64,000 bases of DNA from Rhodosorus marinus (lineage: Eukaryota > Rhodophyta > Stylonematophyceae > Stylonematales > Stylonemataceae). Position 1 is the first letter of the stretch; each line of letters starts with the position of its first letter. A program made the translations under genes and the position numbers. The stretch is taken from NCBI GenBank assembly GCA_029953675.1, contig JAMWBK010000002.1, positions 930,001-994,000 of the forward strand, given 5' to 3'. The notes below the pieces were generated by a model that saw nothing but the letters and a program-made list of their open reading frames with translations, made no database searches and had not been told where the DNA came from. This document shows, one piece after another, positions 41,454 to 51,869 of this stretch.

Positions 41454-43451
41454 TTCACCGGGTACGGCTGCGAGGTCGCAGCCTATGGATCTCCAGTCCT
41501 ATGTCCTGAAGGAGCGCGGCGACTGGGGCGTTTGGCGTACACGCTTTCGGAGTTGGCTCCGGCGATGGCTTTCTTCAGAATGAGGCTCGCTTCCGCTCTG
41601 TGGCGGTATTCCTCCTGTCGTACTACCTCGGGGAGAGCTTTTAGTAGCGGGAACCATTCTTGACTTTGTCTTCACGAGCCTGGCTCGTAACATCCGGGAC
41701 ACGCACATGTGGGCATTTTTGGGGATCATGCCCCGTCTAATTCTGGCCCCTACTCACACATCGGAGCGCAGCTGGCGAGTCCGCGACCGACTGGCACTGT
41801 TCCTTAGGGGAGACTTCGAAGTACTAGAGCAGAGCTATTTGCACTCGTCGGCACCACACACCCATCGGGCTCGGCATGGCACCGTCCCGGCCGTGCGGGC
41901 TCGGGTACAGAAATCGGTAGCAGTGGGCGATTTGAGTCGAGCGGCGCGGGTTTAGGAGGGCCAGGCGCCTGTTATCCCCTACGATTCCAGCCCCGCTCAG
42001 ACGGTGTCGTCTTTGTTTCCTGCGTCCGACGTGGAATTGTTACCTCAATTCGAAGCATTCTTGGACCGTCCGGAGTTGGCCAGGTTTCGCATCGACCTGA
42101 TGCTCAGCGAGTCTGACTTGGAGGATTTGCTCCGTACCTCGCGGAGGGGACGCTCTCCTGGCCCCTCCGGACTCAGAACGGAACTCTTGCAGGCCCTGAG
42201 CCAGCCTGGCCAGAGTGCGCTTCGGAAGATCCTCAATAAACTGTTCAGGGCGCAACGGATGCGTCTGCCCCATGGGACCATCTCCGACGGGCACAGCTGT
42301 GCTTGCTCACGAAACCTGACCACCAGCCGGCCCACCCGCGTCTTCGGCCAATCGGGATGGTGGAGAGCCTACGGAAGTTAGCCGGGAGGTGGCTATGTCA
42401 CCGCCTTCGGCAGCGAGTGACAGCTTTTATGGCGCCCCTGCAAGTGGGGGTGGGTTTTTCGGGGGGTTGTGAACTGATTTCACACGGGATCGAGCTGGAA
42501 CGGGCCATTAGGCCGGATTGGGGAGTCTTGGTGATTGATTTTCGGAACGCCTTTAACAGCTTCTCGCGGACGCATGCGTTAGCGGTGATCAGACGGGTTT
42601 TTCCGGAGGCGTGGCCCTTCCTATTTGGTGTTTACGGAGGGGGGAATCCCCCCTACTTGACAACGGAGGGCCCTGTTTTTGAAGCACGTACAGGGGTCCA
42701 ACAAGGCGATCCTTGTGGGCCTGTTCTTCATGCCTGTGCTCTACAACTCGTGCTCTTACGTCTGGCGACCGAGGTACCAGACATTCGTATCTACGCCTAT
42801 CACGATGATGTGACATTGCTGGGTACCCCGGAGACTCTCGCTCAGGGGTCGACCCAGATTGAAGTGATTGCAAGTGGAGTCGGTTTGACGGTGGAAACCG
42901 GAAAGTGTCGTTTTCTCCCCCCGCGGGACGTATCGCTGGGCTCTCTGCCACCCACTCTGCGGCTCATAGGCGAACATGAAGGGTTCGACCATCACGGCGT
43001 CGCTTTGGGGAGTGACAACTATATCCAAGCCTCTTGTGAGCGAGTTCTGGCGCGGCACAAGCGTCTCACAGACGCCATTGAGCAGCTACCAGACAGCATG
43101 CTGCAATCGGCGTGCTTGCTTTCCCGCTTTTGTGCCGGTCCAAGACTCAATTATTGGCTGCGCAGCCTGCCCTCCGCCTGGGGCTCGTGGATCGCGGGCA
43201 GGGTCGACGAGCTGACGTTGAAACACTGGGGAATGCTCTTGGATGAGCCCCTCGATCTTGAAGCGGCCCCCGACAGGGACTTAATTCGTTCTCAGCTCGC
43301 TTTACCGTTGCGCTTAGGTGGATTTGGGGTCGCAGACCGCGGGCTTGTCTGCTCGCCTGCGGCGGTCGCCTCGTGGGCAACCGCGCTCCGTACCTTGGTG
43401 ACTTTTCGCATGCGAAGTGCCTGCCTTTTGGCGAGAGCACTGACCGGCTAA
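41454..43451 (+). pseudogene. Family C ORF2, N-terminal and RT part (copy C2)
   Basis: Several frames cover the ORF2 start (41707-41955, MWAFLGIMPRLILAPTH...; 42004-42381, GRSPGPSGLRTELLQALSQP). After a frameshift near 42300 the RT continues in one frame: RPIGMVESLRKLAG, VLVIDFRNAFNSF, RTGVQQGDPCGPVLHACALQ, YAYHDDVTLLGTPE (catalytic YHDD), FCAGPRLNYWLRSLP. A TAA at 43449-43451 interrupts the frame in the thumb region; the endonuclease follows in the same frame. Confidence 0.85.
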
Positions 43452-44597
43452 GATCCAGTGACCCTGCCGCCCGAGCTTTTGTCTATCTACGACGGTCTAC
43501 AACAGGCGTTCAGGAGGTGCAACGCCGTGCCGGATGAAAATCGTTCCCGATTTCGTTCCTGGAGGGAGCTGTTATGGGGACGAGCTGAGGCGAGTGAGGA
43601 TTCTCGCCTTGATCGAGTTCTTGCCGACGACGGAGAAGCTTGCCCCGGGTCACCTGTTACAGATTACCCGGGCTTGAGCCGATTGTGGAGCTCCCGCACT
43701 GATGTGATTCAACATAGCCTCACATGGGGCCAACACAGTGCCGCTCACTCAATCTTGCTCAATTCTCCCCTCACGCCGCCTACCACCGCCGCTCGCCTCC
43801 GCGGCATGGGCGGCCACCTCTCGCACTTGTGGTTAACCACTCTACCGTCGTCATTGAGTCATCGTCTCGATGCTTTCCAGTTCCGTTCTGCCGCACGGAT
43901 CTATCTCGGTTTGCCACAGGCTCCGTGGCACTCTAATCGGCCGTCTTTCTGTCAGGGATGTGAGAGCCGGATTGACGCTTGTGGCTACCACTTCCTGGGT
44001 TCCTGCGGACTGTTGCGAGGTCTCCGTACGAGGCGTCACACTCGCCTCAAGTACATCCTCAGCGAATGTCTGACTCGGGTAGGTCATACGGTCGAGGTTG
44101 AGTCGGAACTGCCCCGATCAGTCTCGGACACCACGCCGCCTCGTTGTATCGCTGATCTTCTCGTCTCAGACGCTGCCGCCAGACGCTCAGCATATGTGGA
44201 CCTCGCGATTACTTGCCCTGTGGCCAGCGCCCACCTCACCGCTGCCGCCCGCCGCCGGGGTGCAGCTGCTTCAGTCGTCCGCCGGGTGAAAGAACGAAGG
44301 TATGCCGAGAGCATGGCCAGTCTGCCTTGTGCAGAGGGTCGCGCTCACCGGTTCCAGCCGTTTATTGTGGAAACTTTTGGTCATGTGGACAAGTCGGGTT
44401 TGGAATGGTTGCGAAAATGTTTTGCTGAGCATCCTATTGAATACTTGGCGCTCTTGCGGCGTTTGAGTGTCTCCTTGTGGCGATATTCCAGCCACATGCT
44501 TGCCGAGGCGCGCCACCGGCGTCTCGGGTTGCAAGCTTCCCTACCTAGTTCTTAATTGCTTTTCACGCCTTGCGTAGCGCTTCAGGCTATGCTAGTA
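43452..44597 (+). pseudogene. Family C ORF2, endonuclease part and 3' UTR (copy C2)
   Basis: In frame with the RT but behind a nonsense codon, 43458-44555 encodes the thumb and linker (RFRSWRELLWGRAEASEDS), zinc motif CQGCESRIDACGYHFLGSC (CX2C-X9-HX4C), endonuclease core RCIADLLV...AYVDLAIT and terminal HRRLGLQASLPSS. The 3' UTR is CTTTTCACGCCTTGCGTAGC, GCTTCAGGCTATGCTAGTAA, AGACCC, where the next copy starts. Confidence 0.85.
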
Positions 44598-46600
44598 AAG
44601 ACCCACGATGACGTAACATTGCTGGGCACCCCTGACACCCTGGCTAGGGGACTGACCGCGATCGAAGCGATTGCACGTCGCGTCGGTTTGACTGTGGAAA
44701 CAGAAAAATGTCGCTTTCTCCCCCCGAGGGACGTGTCGCTGAACTCTCTGCCACCCACTCTGCGACTAATCAGCGAACGTGAAGGGTTCGAACACCACGG
44801 CGTCGGATTGGGGACTGACAACTTTGTCCAAGCATCCTGCGAGCGAGTTTTGGCACGGCAGAAGCAACTCACCGACGCCATTGAGCACCTACCCGACAGC
44901 ATGCTGCAATCGGCCTGCTTGCTTTCCCGCTTTTGTGCCGGTCCCAGACTCAACTACTGGTTGCGCAGCCTGCCTCCAGCTTGGGGCTCGTGGATCGCGG
45001 CTAAAGCCGACGAAATGACCCTGCAACACTGGGGAACGCTCTTGGATGAGCCCCTCGATCTTCAAGCTGCTCCCGACAGGGACTTTATTCGTGCACAGAT
45101 CGCTCTACCGTTGCGATTAGGGGGATTCGGCGTCGCAGACCGTGGGCTGGTATGCTCGCCAGCGGCGGTTGCCTCCTGGGCTACCGCGCTGCGAACGTTG
45201 GTGACCTTCCCGATGCGAAGTGCCTGCCTCTTGGCTCGAGCTTTGACCAACGAGGATCCAGTGACCCTGCCGCCCCCGCTTTTGACAATTTATGATGGTC
45301 TTCAACACGCGTTCAGGAGGTGCAACGCCGTGCCGGACGCAAATCGGTCCCGCTTTCGTTCCTGGAGGGAGCTGTTATGGGGACGAGCTGAAGCGATTGA
45401 GGATTGTCCCCTCGACCGAGTTCTTGCCGATGACGGAGAGGCTAGCCCCGGGTCCCCTGTTGCAGACTACCCGGGTTTGAGCCGATTGTGGAGCTCCCGC
45501 ACTGATGTGATTCAACATAGCCTCACCTGGGGCCAACACAGTGCCGCTCACACAGTCATGCTCAATTCTCCTCTCACGCCGCCTACCACTGCCGCTCGTC
45601 TCCGCGGCATGGGAGGCCACCTCTCGCACTTGTGGTTAACCACTCTACCGTCGTCATTGAGTCATCGTCTCGATGCTTTCCAGTTCCGTTCTGCCGCACG
45701 GATCTATCTCGGTTTGCCACAGGCTCCGTGGCACTCTAATCGGCCGTCTTTCTGTCAGGGATGTGAGAGCCGGATTGACGCTTGTGGCTACCACTTCCTG
45801 GGTTCCTGCGGACTGTTGCGAGGTCTCCGTACGAGGCGTCACACTCGCCTCAAGTACATCCTCAGCGAATTTTTGACTCGGATAGGGCATACGGTTGAGG
45901 TTGAGTCGGAACTGCCCAGATCAATCTCGGACTCTGCACCGCCCCGTTGTATAGCCGATCTCCTCGTCTCTGACGCTGCTGCCAGACGCTCAACATATGT
46001 GGACCTTGCGATTACCTGCCCCGTGGCCAGCGCCCACCTCACCGCAGTCGCCCGCCGCCGGGGGGCCGCGGCTTCAGCCCTTCGAAGAGTTAAGGAACGA
46101 CGGTATGCTGAGAGCATGGCCAGTCTGCCTTGCGCTGAGCTTCGCTCTCACCGGTTCCAGCCATTCATTGTGGAAAGCTTTGGTCACGTGGATAAGTCGG
46201 GTTTAGAGTGGTTGCGGAAATGTTTCGCTGAGCATCCTACTGAATATTTGGCGCTCTTGAGGCGTTTAAGTGTCTCCCTTTGGCGATATTCCAGCGACAT
46301 GCTTTCCGAGGCGCGCCATCGGCGCCTGGGGTTGCATACTTCCCTCCCTAGTTATTAGTTCATCTTCACGCCTTGCGTAGCGCTTCAGGCTATGCTAGTA
46401 AAGTCCAGTAAAGACCTATGCTAGTAAAGACCAGTAAAGACCAGTAAAGACCCAGTAAAGACCAGTAAAGACCAGTAAAGACCCAGTAAAGACCAGTAAA
46501 GACCAATAGAAAGACCCAATAGCAGCAATATGCAGGCTATGCTAGTAAAGACCAGACCAGTAAAGACCAGTAAAGACCAGTTGAAACAACGAGGTGTTCG
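44598..46600 (+). mobile_element. Family C copy C3, 5'-truncated, long intact C-terminal ORF
   Basis: It joins the tail of C2 directly: the sequence goes from AGTAAAGACCC into the middle of the RT motif (HDDVTLLGTPD). The frame then stays open to 46358 for about 580 codons covering the end of RT, thumb, CX2C-X9-HX4C zinc motif, endonuclease core (RCIADLLV...TYVDLAIT) and terminal HTSLPSY. The first position of the catalytic box and everything N-terminal are missing, so it cannot polymerise. The frame is otherwise undamaged, suggesting a young insertion. The 3' end is the hairpin at 46373-46394 and a long tandem tail. Confidence 0.88.
46373..46600 (+). repeat. Family C terminal hairpin and AGTAAAGACC tandem tail
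   Basis: GCGTAGC-GCTTCAG-GCTATGC forms a 7-bp stem with a 7-base loop and is followed by about 18 units of AGTAAAGACC or CAGTAAAGACC, with ATGCTAGTAAAG re-occurring at 46420 and 46537. All other family C copies have the same hairpin with shorter tails of similar units (CCAATAAAG at 16.3 kb). Confidence 0.88.
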
Positions 46601-47639
46601 GAGTAACTCGGTTTTTTGGTATTTCCACTTCTCATTTGAAGCTCTCGCGCGAAGTTCAGCCAGCTTAACGCCGAATCCCTCACTTCATTGTTTCACGAAA
46701 TGCTCACTCGCAAAGTAAGAATAGAGACCTCGAAATCATTGTGCAAGACAAAGTAGATACGGAAACGCGCGATTTTGATCGAAACCGGGCGGTTTTGAGA
46801 TAAGACGCGCGTTCCCACTAAAACTGAGGAAAATAAAACGACAAAAACAAAACAAATCCGAAATCCGGCTTAAAGCTAAGCAGCAGCTAAGCTTGTGAGC
46901 TCGAAGACAACAAACAGGAAAAGAAGGGGAAGTCGATCAGGTCATTCCATTTCCCCGTTTTTGTCAATTTCTTTTTATACTTAAGACAGCTGACTCAAAC
47001 CCCCCTCTTTCCGCCCTTTTCCAAAAACAAAAATAGAAGAAATCAATCCACGATGTCTATATATAGAAAACCTATCTGTTTTCAATCATAGCCAAAAGCC
47101 GTCCGTTCAAGTGCCAATCGGGGATTGGAGAATTGTTAGGACATTTGGTAGCCTAATCAGAACTGAGGGTGTAAAAGACGCGTGGTGAATGATCATTTGC
47201 TTATTAGTCAATCATTTAGTACACCGCTAGTCAATATGACGTTGTACACAACCTCTTTTCGTCAAGTGGATACGCTAAACAAAATCGCAACGAGATTTTC
47301 CCTTGGCCCCCCACAAAAACACGTAGGACACGCGTTAAATTATTATTTGTTAATTTCTGTAATGATGATATATCATTGGTTAATTTGTCCTTGGTATTAT
47401 TGACGGTGCGGCCCAAAACTTGGAAAGGGGGGCGAGATGCCCCGCCAGAGCAAAGCCCTACAAGGACTTTTGGCTGATATATTCAAGGCAAACTTGGCAG
47501 GACTTGCTTAAGGGAGGGAGAGGACGAGGGACCAGATGAGGGACAACCTGTAAGGGTATATATGCTGGTATACTGAGGCTTGTGACCCACCGTTTGCTTT
47601 TTTAAGGGAGACTCTGTGTGGTGTGGGGGAGTAGTGAAT
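46601..47639. other. Intergenic region upstream of intronless dioxygenase
   Basis: No gene is recognised. A TATATATAG run at about 47056-47064 and a TATATA at 47559 are possible promoter elements but lie in AT-rich DNA. Confidence 0.45.
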
Positions 47640-48575
47640 ATGGATTTTCCGATCATTGACTTGAGCGACGGGTTCGATGAGCATGAGCAGGCTGAGAAGT
47701 TGAGATCCGCGTGTGAGGTGCATGGGTTCTTTCTGATCAAAGGGCTGCCCATGGACCAGTGCCGCGCTGTTTTGGAACAATCCATAGCTTTCTTCAGGTT
47801 GCCGATGGAAGATAAACTAAAGCTTGTCGAGGATGATGCTCATGGCTACGTACCTTTCGGAAAGATTACTCTTGATCCAATTAAGCAGAAGGAGCCGGAT
47901 ACAAGGGAGATATGGGCCTATGGAGCAGAGCGCTACGAAAACATGGACCATGATTGCGAAGCCTATGGTTACAACAGATGGCCAAGCGCAAAGCTTCTCC
48001 CTGATTTCGAAACTACGATGCTGAACTACAACGAGCTCATGCACGACACCTGCAGGAAGCTGAACCATCTCATCGCCCTCGCATTGGACTTGCCAGCGGA
48101 CTACTTCGACGACATGTTCGGACGTGATACAATTTCAGCCTTGAGGCCTGTGCACTACAGCGAACAAGTCTCTGACCCCGAACAAGGACGCTTTGGAACT
48201 GGTGAGCACTCCGACTGGGGCATGACAACGATCCTCCTCACTGATGGTAACCAGGGACTTCAAGTCAAGCTCAATGGAGTGTGGACCGATATTAAGGAGC
48301 CAGAGGGGACGCTAATCTGTAACATCGGTGACATGCTTGAGAGATGGACGAACGGAAGGTTTAAGTCTACCATGCATCGCGTGGTCAACAAGAGGGGTGT
48401 TGAGAGGTTTTCAGTGCCTTTCTTCCTCAATCCAAGACCGGAGGTGGTCATTTCCTCCTTGCCCACATGCGGGGCTTCGGACATCCCGGACATCGAGTGC
48501 GGTGAATACATTGTAAGGCGTCACAGGGAGTGCGGAGAACCCGAGAGGAACTCCATGAAGATTACTGCTGTATAG
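47640..48575 (+). CDS. 2-oxoglutarate/Fe(II)-dependent dioxygenase-like protein (copy 3), intronless
   Basis: This is a single-exon gene of 311 residues from ATG 47640 (the frame is open to 47616 but without ATG). It aligns over its full length with the five-exon paralogues at 4.7, 8.1 and 49.3 kb yet has no intron at any of their four shared positions. Iron ligands are His190, Asp192 (HSDWG) and His246 (TMHR); the co-substrate motif is Arg256-Phe-Ser258. An N-terminal DIOX_N-like region (HGFFLIKGLP) is present. All catalytic residues are intact and the frame has no damage, so it is probably expressed. The intron loss fits a processed (reverse-transcribed) copy. Substrate unknown. Confidence 0.92.
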   Translation: MDFPIIDLSDGFDEHEQAEKLRSACEVHGFFLIKGLPMDQCRAVLEQSIAFFRLPMEDKLKLVEDDAHGYVPFGKITLDPIKQKEPDTREIWAYGAERYENMDHDCEAYGYNRWPSAKLLPDFETTMLNYNELMHDTCRKLNHLIALALDLPADYFDDMFGRDTISALRPVHYSEQVSDPEQGRFGTGEHSDWGMTTILLTDGNQGLQVKLNGVWTDIKEPEGTLICNIGDMLERWTNGRFKSTMHRVVNKRGVERFSVPFFLNPRPEVVISSLPTCGASDIPDIECGEYIVRRHRECGEPERNSMKITAV

Positions 48576-49268
48576 AAATAGTACCGAAAATTAAATTTGT
48601 TTTTATGAACTTGAATGAGGAGGAATAGCCCAGCCCTCAAATCTACAGACGTATTTGTATCAAACGTGTTCTCATCATGTTGCCGGGCATTCGCAGCCAG
48701 AGAAGCGAAACGGATGTTCGATGGCCTCACCCGTCGAAATGCATGGAATTCAATTCTAACCGGAAAACGGACTCAGAATTGATGGTGCCAATCCTGAATT
48801 CTGATTTTGATTGCCCTTCAATCACTCTCGAAGAGGACGTCGGTGACGTCTTTGGACCGAATGGTCACCGTTTGGCTCGCTTGTGAAGAACGATCTGTTT
48901 CCTTGCTAACCGGCGATAAGCATGAGAGCCCTGTGTGGCGCGGAGAACTGTGGTCATTTCAATCGTATCAGGTAAGCCTCTGGTGATCCCTTTGGCACTC
49001 CCCCTCAAGACAAAGATATCACCTGCTCGAAAAATAGCAGAGTAGATAGCCTGAAGGTGAGCGCAACTAGGTATAGCCAGCAATTAAAGCACGCAAAAAT
49101 TCGGCATCCGCTCAGAGTCGCCTTTTTGTTCAAAAAAGGACGACTGGAACACTACGTCACAGTCACTTTCCTCTCCAAGTCGCTCCTCCAAAAGTTCACT
49201 TTATCGTTTATATACTCTCAGTCAGCTCGAACACCATCTACAGTGGCCGCGGGCTTATTTTCCGGCTT
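48576..49268. other. Intergenic region between convergent dioxygenase genes
   Basis: Presumably holds the 3' UTRs of both genes. No other gene seen. Confidence 0.5.
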
Positions 49269-50528
49269 CTACTTGTCGAAGTTCTCATGGGTATCCCGAT
49301 ACTTAGAAATGAGGTAGTCACCTGAGAGTATCGGTTCATATTTAGGTTCTCCACACCCGGGGAGGGGCGATACTAAAGCGTCAAATCGTGGGTCAAGGAA
49401 GAACGGGATCGAGTAGCGCTCTCTTCCAGTCGTGTTTACAACCTAAGCATTGTGTTCCAACAGCACTTGTATCAGAACAGCGCAATGCATACTTTCCCAC
49501 TCAGCTCGTAGGATTTCATGATCGTTACCCTATGAACAGTGGACCGGAAATAGCCGTTGGACCATCTCTCAAGCATGTCACCAATATTACATATGAATGC
49601 TCCGGGAGGTGCCTCAACGTCCTTCCATTCCTTGTCAACAAAAACCTGGAGACCGGGTTCTCCATCAGTCAGCAGGTAGGTAATATGCCCGTAATCTGAA
49701 TGCGCCCCTGCTGCAAATATCCCCCGTTCTGGTTCAGATTTCTGCCGAAGGGGTGATCAGAGCGTCGGTCATTAAGAACGTTTTCTTGGAACGTCTCAGA
49801 CGGTCCTTGGTTCGCTTACCTGCCCGGAGTATCGAAGCAAGCGGACGTACCCCATAGGTTTCTCAAATGCTTTGTCAAAGCAGTCTTCTTTCTGATTCAG
49901 TGCCATGGCCAAATACCTATTCACCTTTCTGCCCAGGTCACACATTCCCTCCTGATACCTGTTATGCAGACAGTCAACAAGATTCGCGTCAGAATTTGCG
50001 TACTTGTTGCTGTCCACAAGTGCGCCGCACTCAAAGAGGAACTTGACGCACTCCTCAAGTATTCTCCGAAAGTCCGGAATCAGGCGCTCATCGGGCCAGT
50101 TGTTCGGTCCCAGCAAACGAAACCTTCCTCGATCTTCTTGTGAAGGTTCCGAGCCGCAGTAAAACCCTAGGCATTAACAGATACGAATACACACGATTAA
50201 GAATCTGTTTCCTTGTAACTCAAGTCAATCTCTAGTCATTCTCACCCTCTTTCGTGTCACCACAACTCTGGTTTGCAGGATCGAGTCGTTCCTCACCAAA
50301 CCTGGTATACCCGCGGTGATATTCATTCACACTACAAAGCTCTTTGTCCTGATCTGAAAGCGCAAAAAACTGTCTGCTTACTTCAAGGATCCTACCCGAC
50401 GCGGCTCCATCTACGCCATGGCCAGTCAGAAAGAAAAAGCCATGTGTCGTACAACAATCCCTCAATGTCTCCGAGAGTGCCTTCTTGTCCACACCTTCGC
50501 TAAGGTCGATTAGCGGAATTGTGACCAT
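49269..50528 (-). CDS. 2-oxoglutarate/Fe(II)-dependent dioxygenase-like protein (copy 4), five exons
   Basis: Exons 50528-50246, 50166-50052, 49958-49820, 49741-49529 and 49442-49269 join in frame to 307 residues, with intron phases 1, 2, 0, 0 as in copies 1 and 2. Exons three to five are 139, 213 and 174 bases, identical in length to those of copy 1. Iron ligands are His193, Asp195 (HSDYG) and His249 (TVHR), with Arg259-Tyr-Ser261 as co-substrate motif. The residue after the first His-x-Asp is Tyr instead of Trp. Start ATG 50528 gives MVTIPLIDLSEGV, aligned with the other paralogues; a longer open frame to 50606 has no ATG. Confidence 0.9.
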
Positions 50529-51236
50529 CGTGTTGACTGCGTCAAGGTATTGCGCAAACCCTAGCACGAATCTCTTTAGCTCGGACCACAGTGTGCCTCC
50601 CTCCAACCGTCATTCCAAGTGGGCTTTCAATCCATATGTATTCACGGCAAAGGAGAAGACAACAAATCAATCTAAATATTAGCATTTTAAAGGAAACTAG
50701 TTATCCTCTCATTTTCGACAAAATATCAATGTTCGATAGTTACGTGTTTTTTGAAACAATTTCCGCAGATATTTTGGGGGCGTGGGCCTGAGACAACGCG
50801 TGGAAAGTGCTCCGTCTTGCTGGAAAAAACCAGAGCACTTTCCCACGCGGCTGCGCATGGGGTTAGTGCTCTTGCGTTCTAGTCAAGTGGTTAGGTTTGA
50901 GCACGCTATGAAGGTGACAATCTATTCAAGAATTAAACTTTCTCTAGAATCTACAATAGAGGCAACAAGACCGGTATTGTATATCATGATCAATGTATCC
51001 TATTTGAATAGACATTTTCACGTGTTGGAGTACAATTGTATTCATCCAGCTGATGATACCTGTGCAGAGCAGGTTGTCTTTACGAAAGCCATGATCTAAA
51101 ACCAACGTCAAGTTGACCTTATGCAGACAAGCTAAACGCCAAGCACAGACGTAACAGCACGATCGTTTTTGTGCATTGTCAAAGTCATCTAGATGGGGAG
51201 GAAGGGCGAAAAAGTTCCAAGGAAAAGCCCTAAAGG
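50529..51236. other. Intergenic region
   Basis: The plus-strand frame 50782-51099 has no recognisable feature. I do not call a gene. Confidence 0.4.
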
Positions 51237-51345
51237 TATGCTTCTACAGCGGTCCCGAACATTCAAAAGAAGATAGAGGCAGGTTTCGTATGGTGGGACT
51301 AAACAACTGTCCCGATGTCGCACATGTGGGAAAGAAGAAACACAA
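51237..51345 (+). pseudogene. Orphan exon-2 fragment of a dioxygenase paralogue
   Basis: Codons FYSGPEHSKEDRGRFRMVGL and NNCPD match FYCGSEPSQEDRGRFRLLGP and NNWPD encoded by exon 2 of copy 4. No other exon of this copy is visible on the plus strand, so it is a remnant of a fifth paralogue in the opposite orientation to copy 4. Confidence 0.8.
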
Positions 51346-51391
51346 CAATGTACACCAATTAAAGTGACAACTGTCCTTTCTCACGCGTCTA

Positions 51392-51608
51392 TGTTACAAC
51401 TCTTCGAACCAACTTGTCTTTTCCTCAATTCTAGGTCTCAAGATCTAGCAAAGCTAGGCCTTATATAGTCTCGGTTACTGTAAACTAAAACATACCTGAC
51501 AGTAAAGTAGAAATGTGGGGATCCTAAAACATTGACGTTTTACACTAAAATAGGTGCCTGACACTAAAACATAGACAGATTACTCAGCTGTCAGGGGAGG
51601 TTCTCACA
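51392..51608 (-). repeat. 3' LTR of the Ty3/gypsy element
   Basis: 217 bases. On the minus strand it starts TGTGAGAACCTCCCCTGACA and ends GTAACA. It contains TATATAG near 51465 (plus orientation CCTTATATAGTCTCG). Confidence 0.95.
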
Positions 51609-51618
51609 TTCCTCCCAC
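51609..51618 (-). other. Polypurine tract next to the 3' LTR
   Basis: The minus strand reads GTGGGAGGAA directly before the LTR start TGTGAG, the position and composition expected for the plus-strand primer. Confidence 0.75.
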
Positions 51619-51869
51619 AGAGTTTGGGCACAAAATCAAGACGTCGCAGGCAGAACATCGAGCATTCTTCGATAGTTGAGGTAGTGTCGTAGGCGTTGTC
51701 GAGAGAGGGTGTCCGTAGGATAGTCGTGTTCAGGGAGCCAAATAGCATCAGTCCACGATTCATTTTCGCGGTAGCATAGAAACTGGCGTGTGCCTTCATC
51801 GTCAGTACGCACGCTCAATACCGATAACACAGGTTGCCTCGGGTGTAGATTGGTTCGTACAGGAATATG

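Noticed and set aside
46420-46600. Tandem AGTAAAGACC units as a telomeric or CRISPR-like array
   Set aside because: The units are contiguous with no spacers and directly follow a retrotransposon 3' hairpin. Other copies of the family carry shorter versions of the same tail.
50782-51099. 105-codon plus-strand open frame
   Set aside because: No homology, no domain and no splice partner; ordinary chance open frame in AT-rich DNA.
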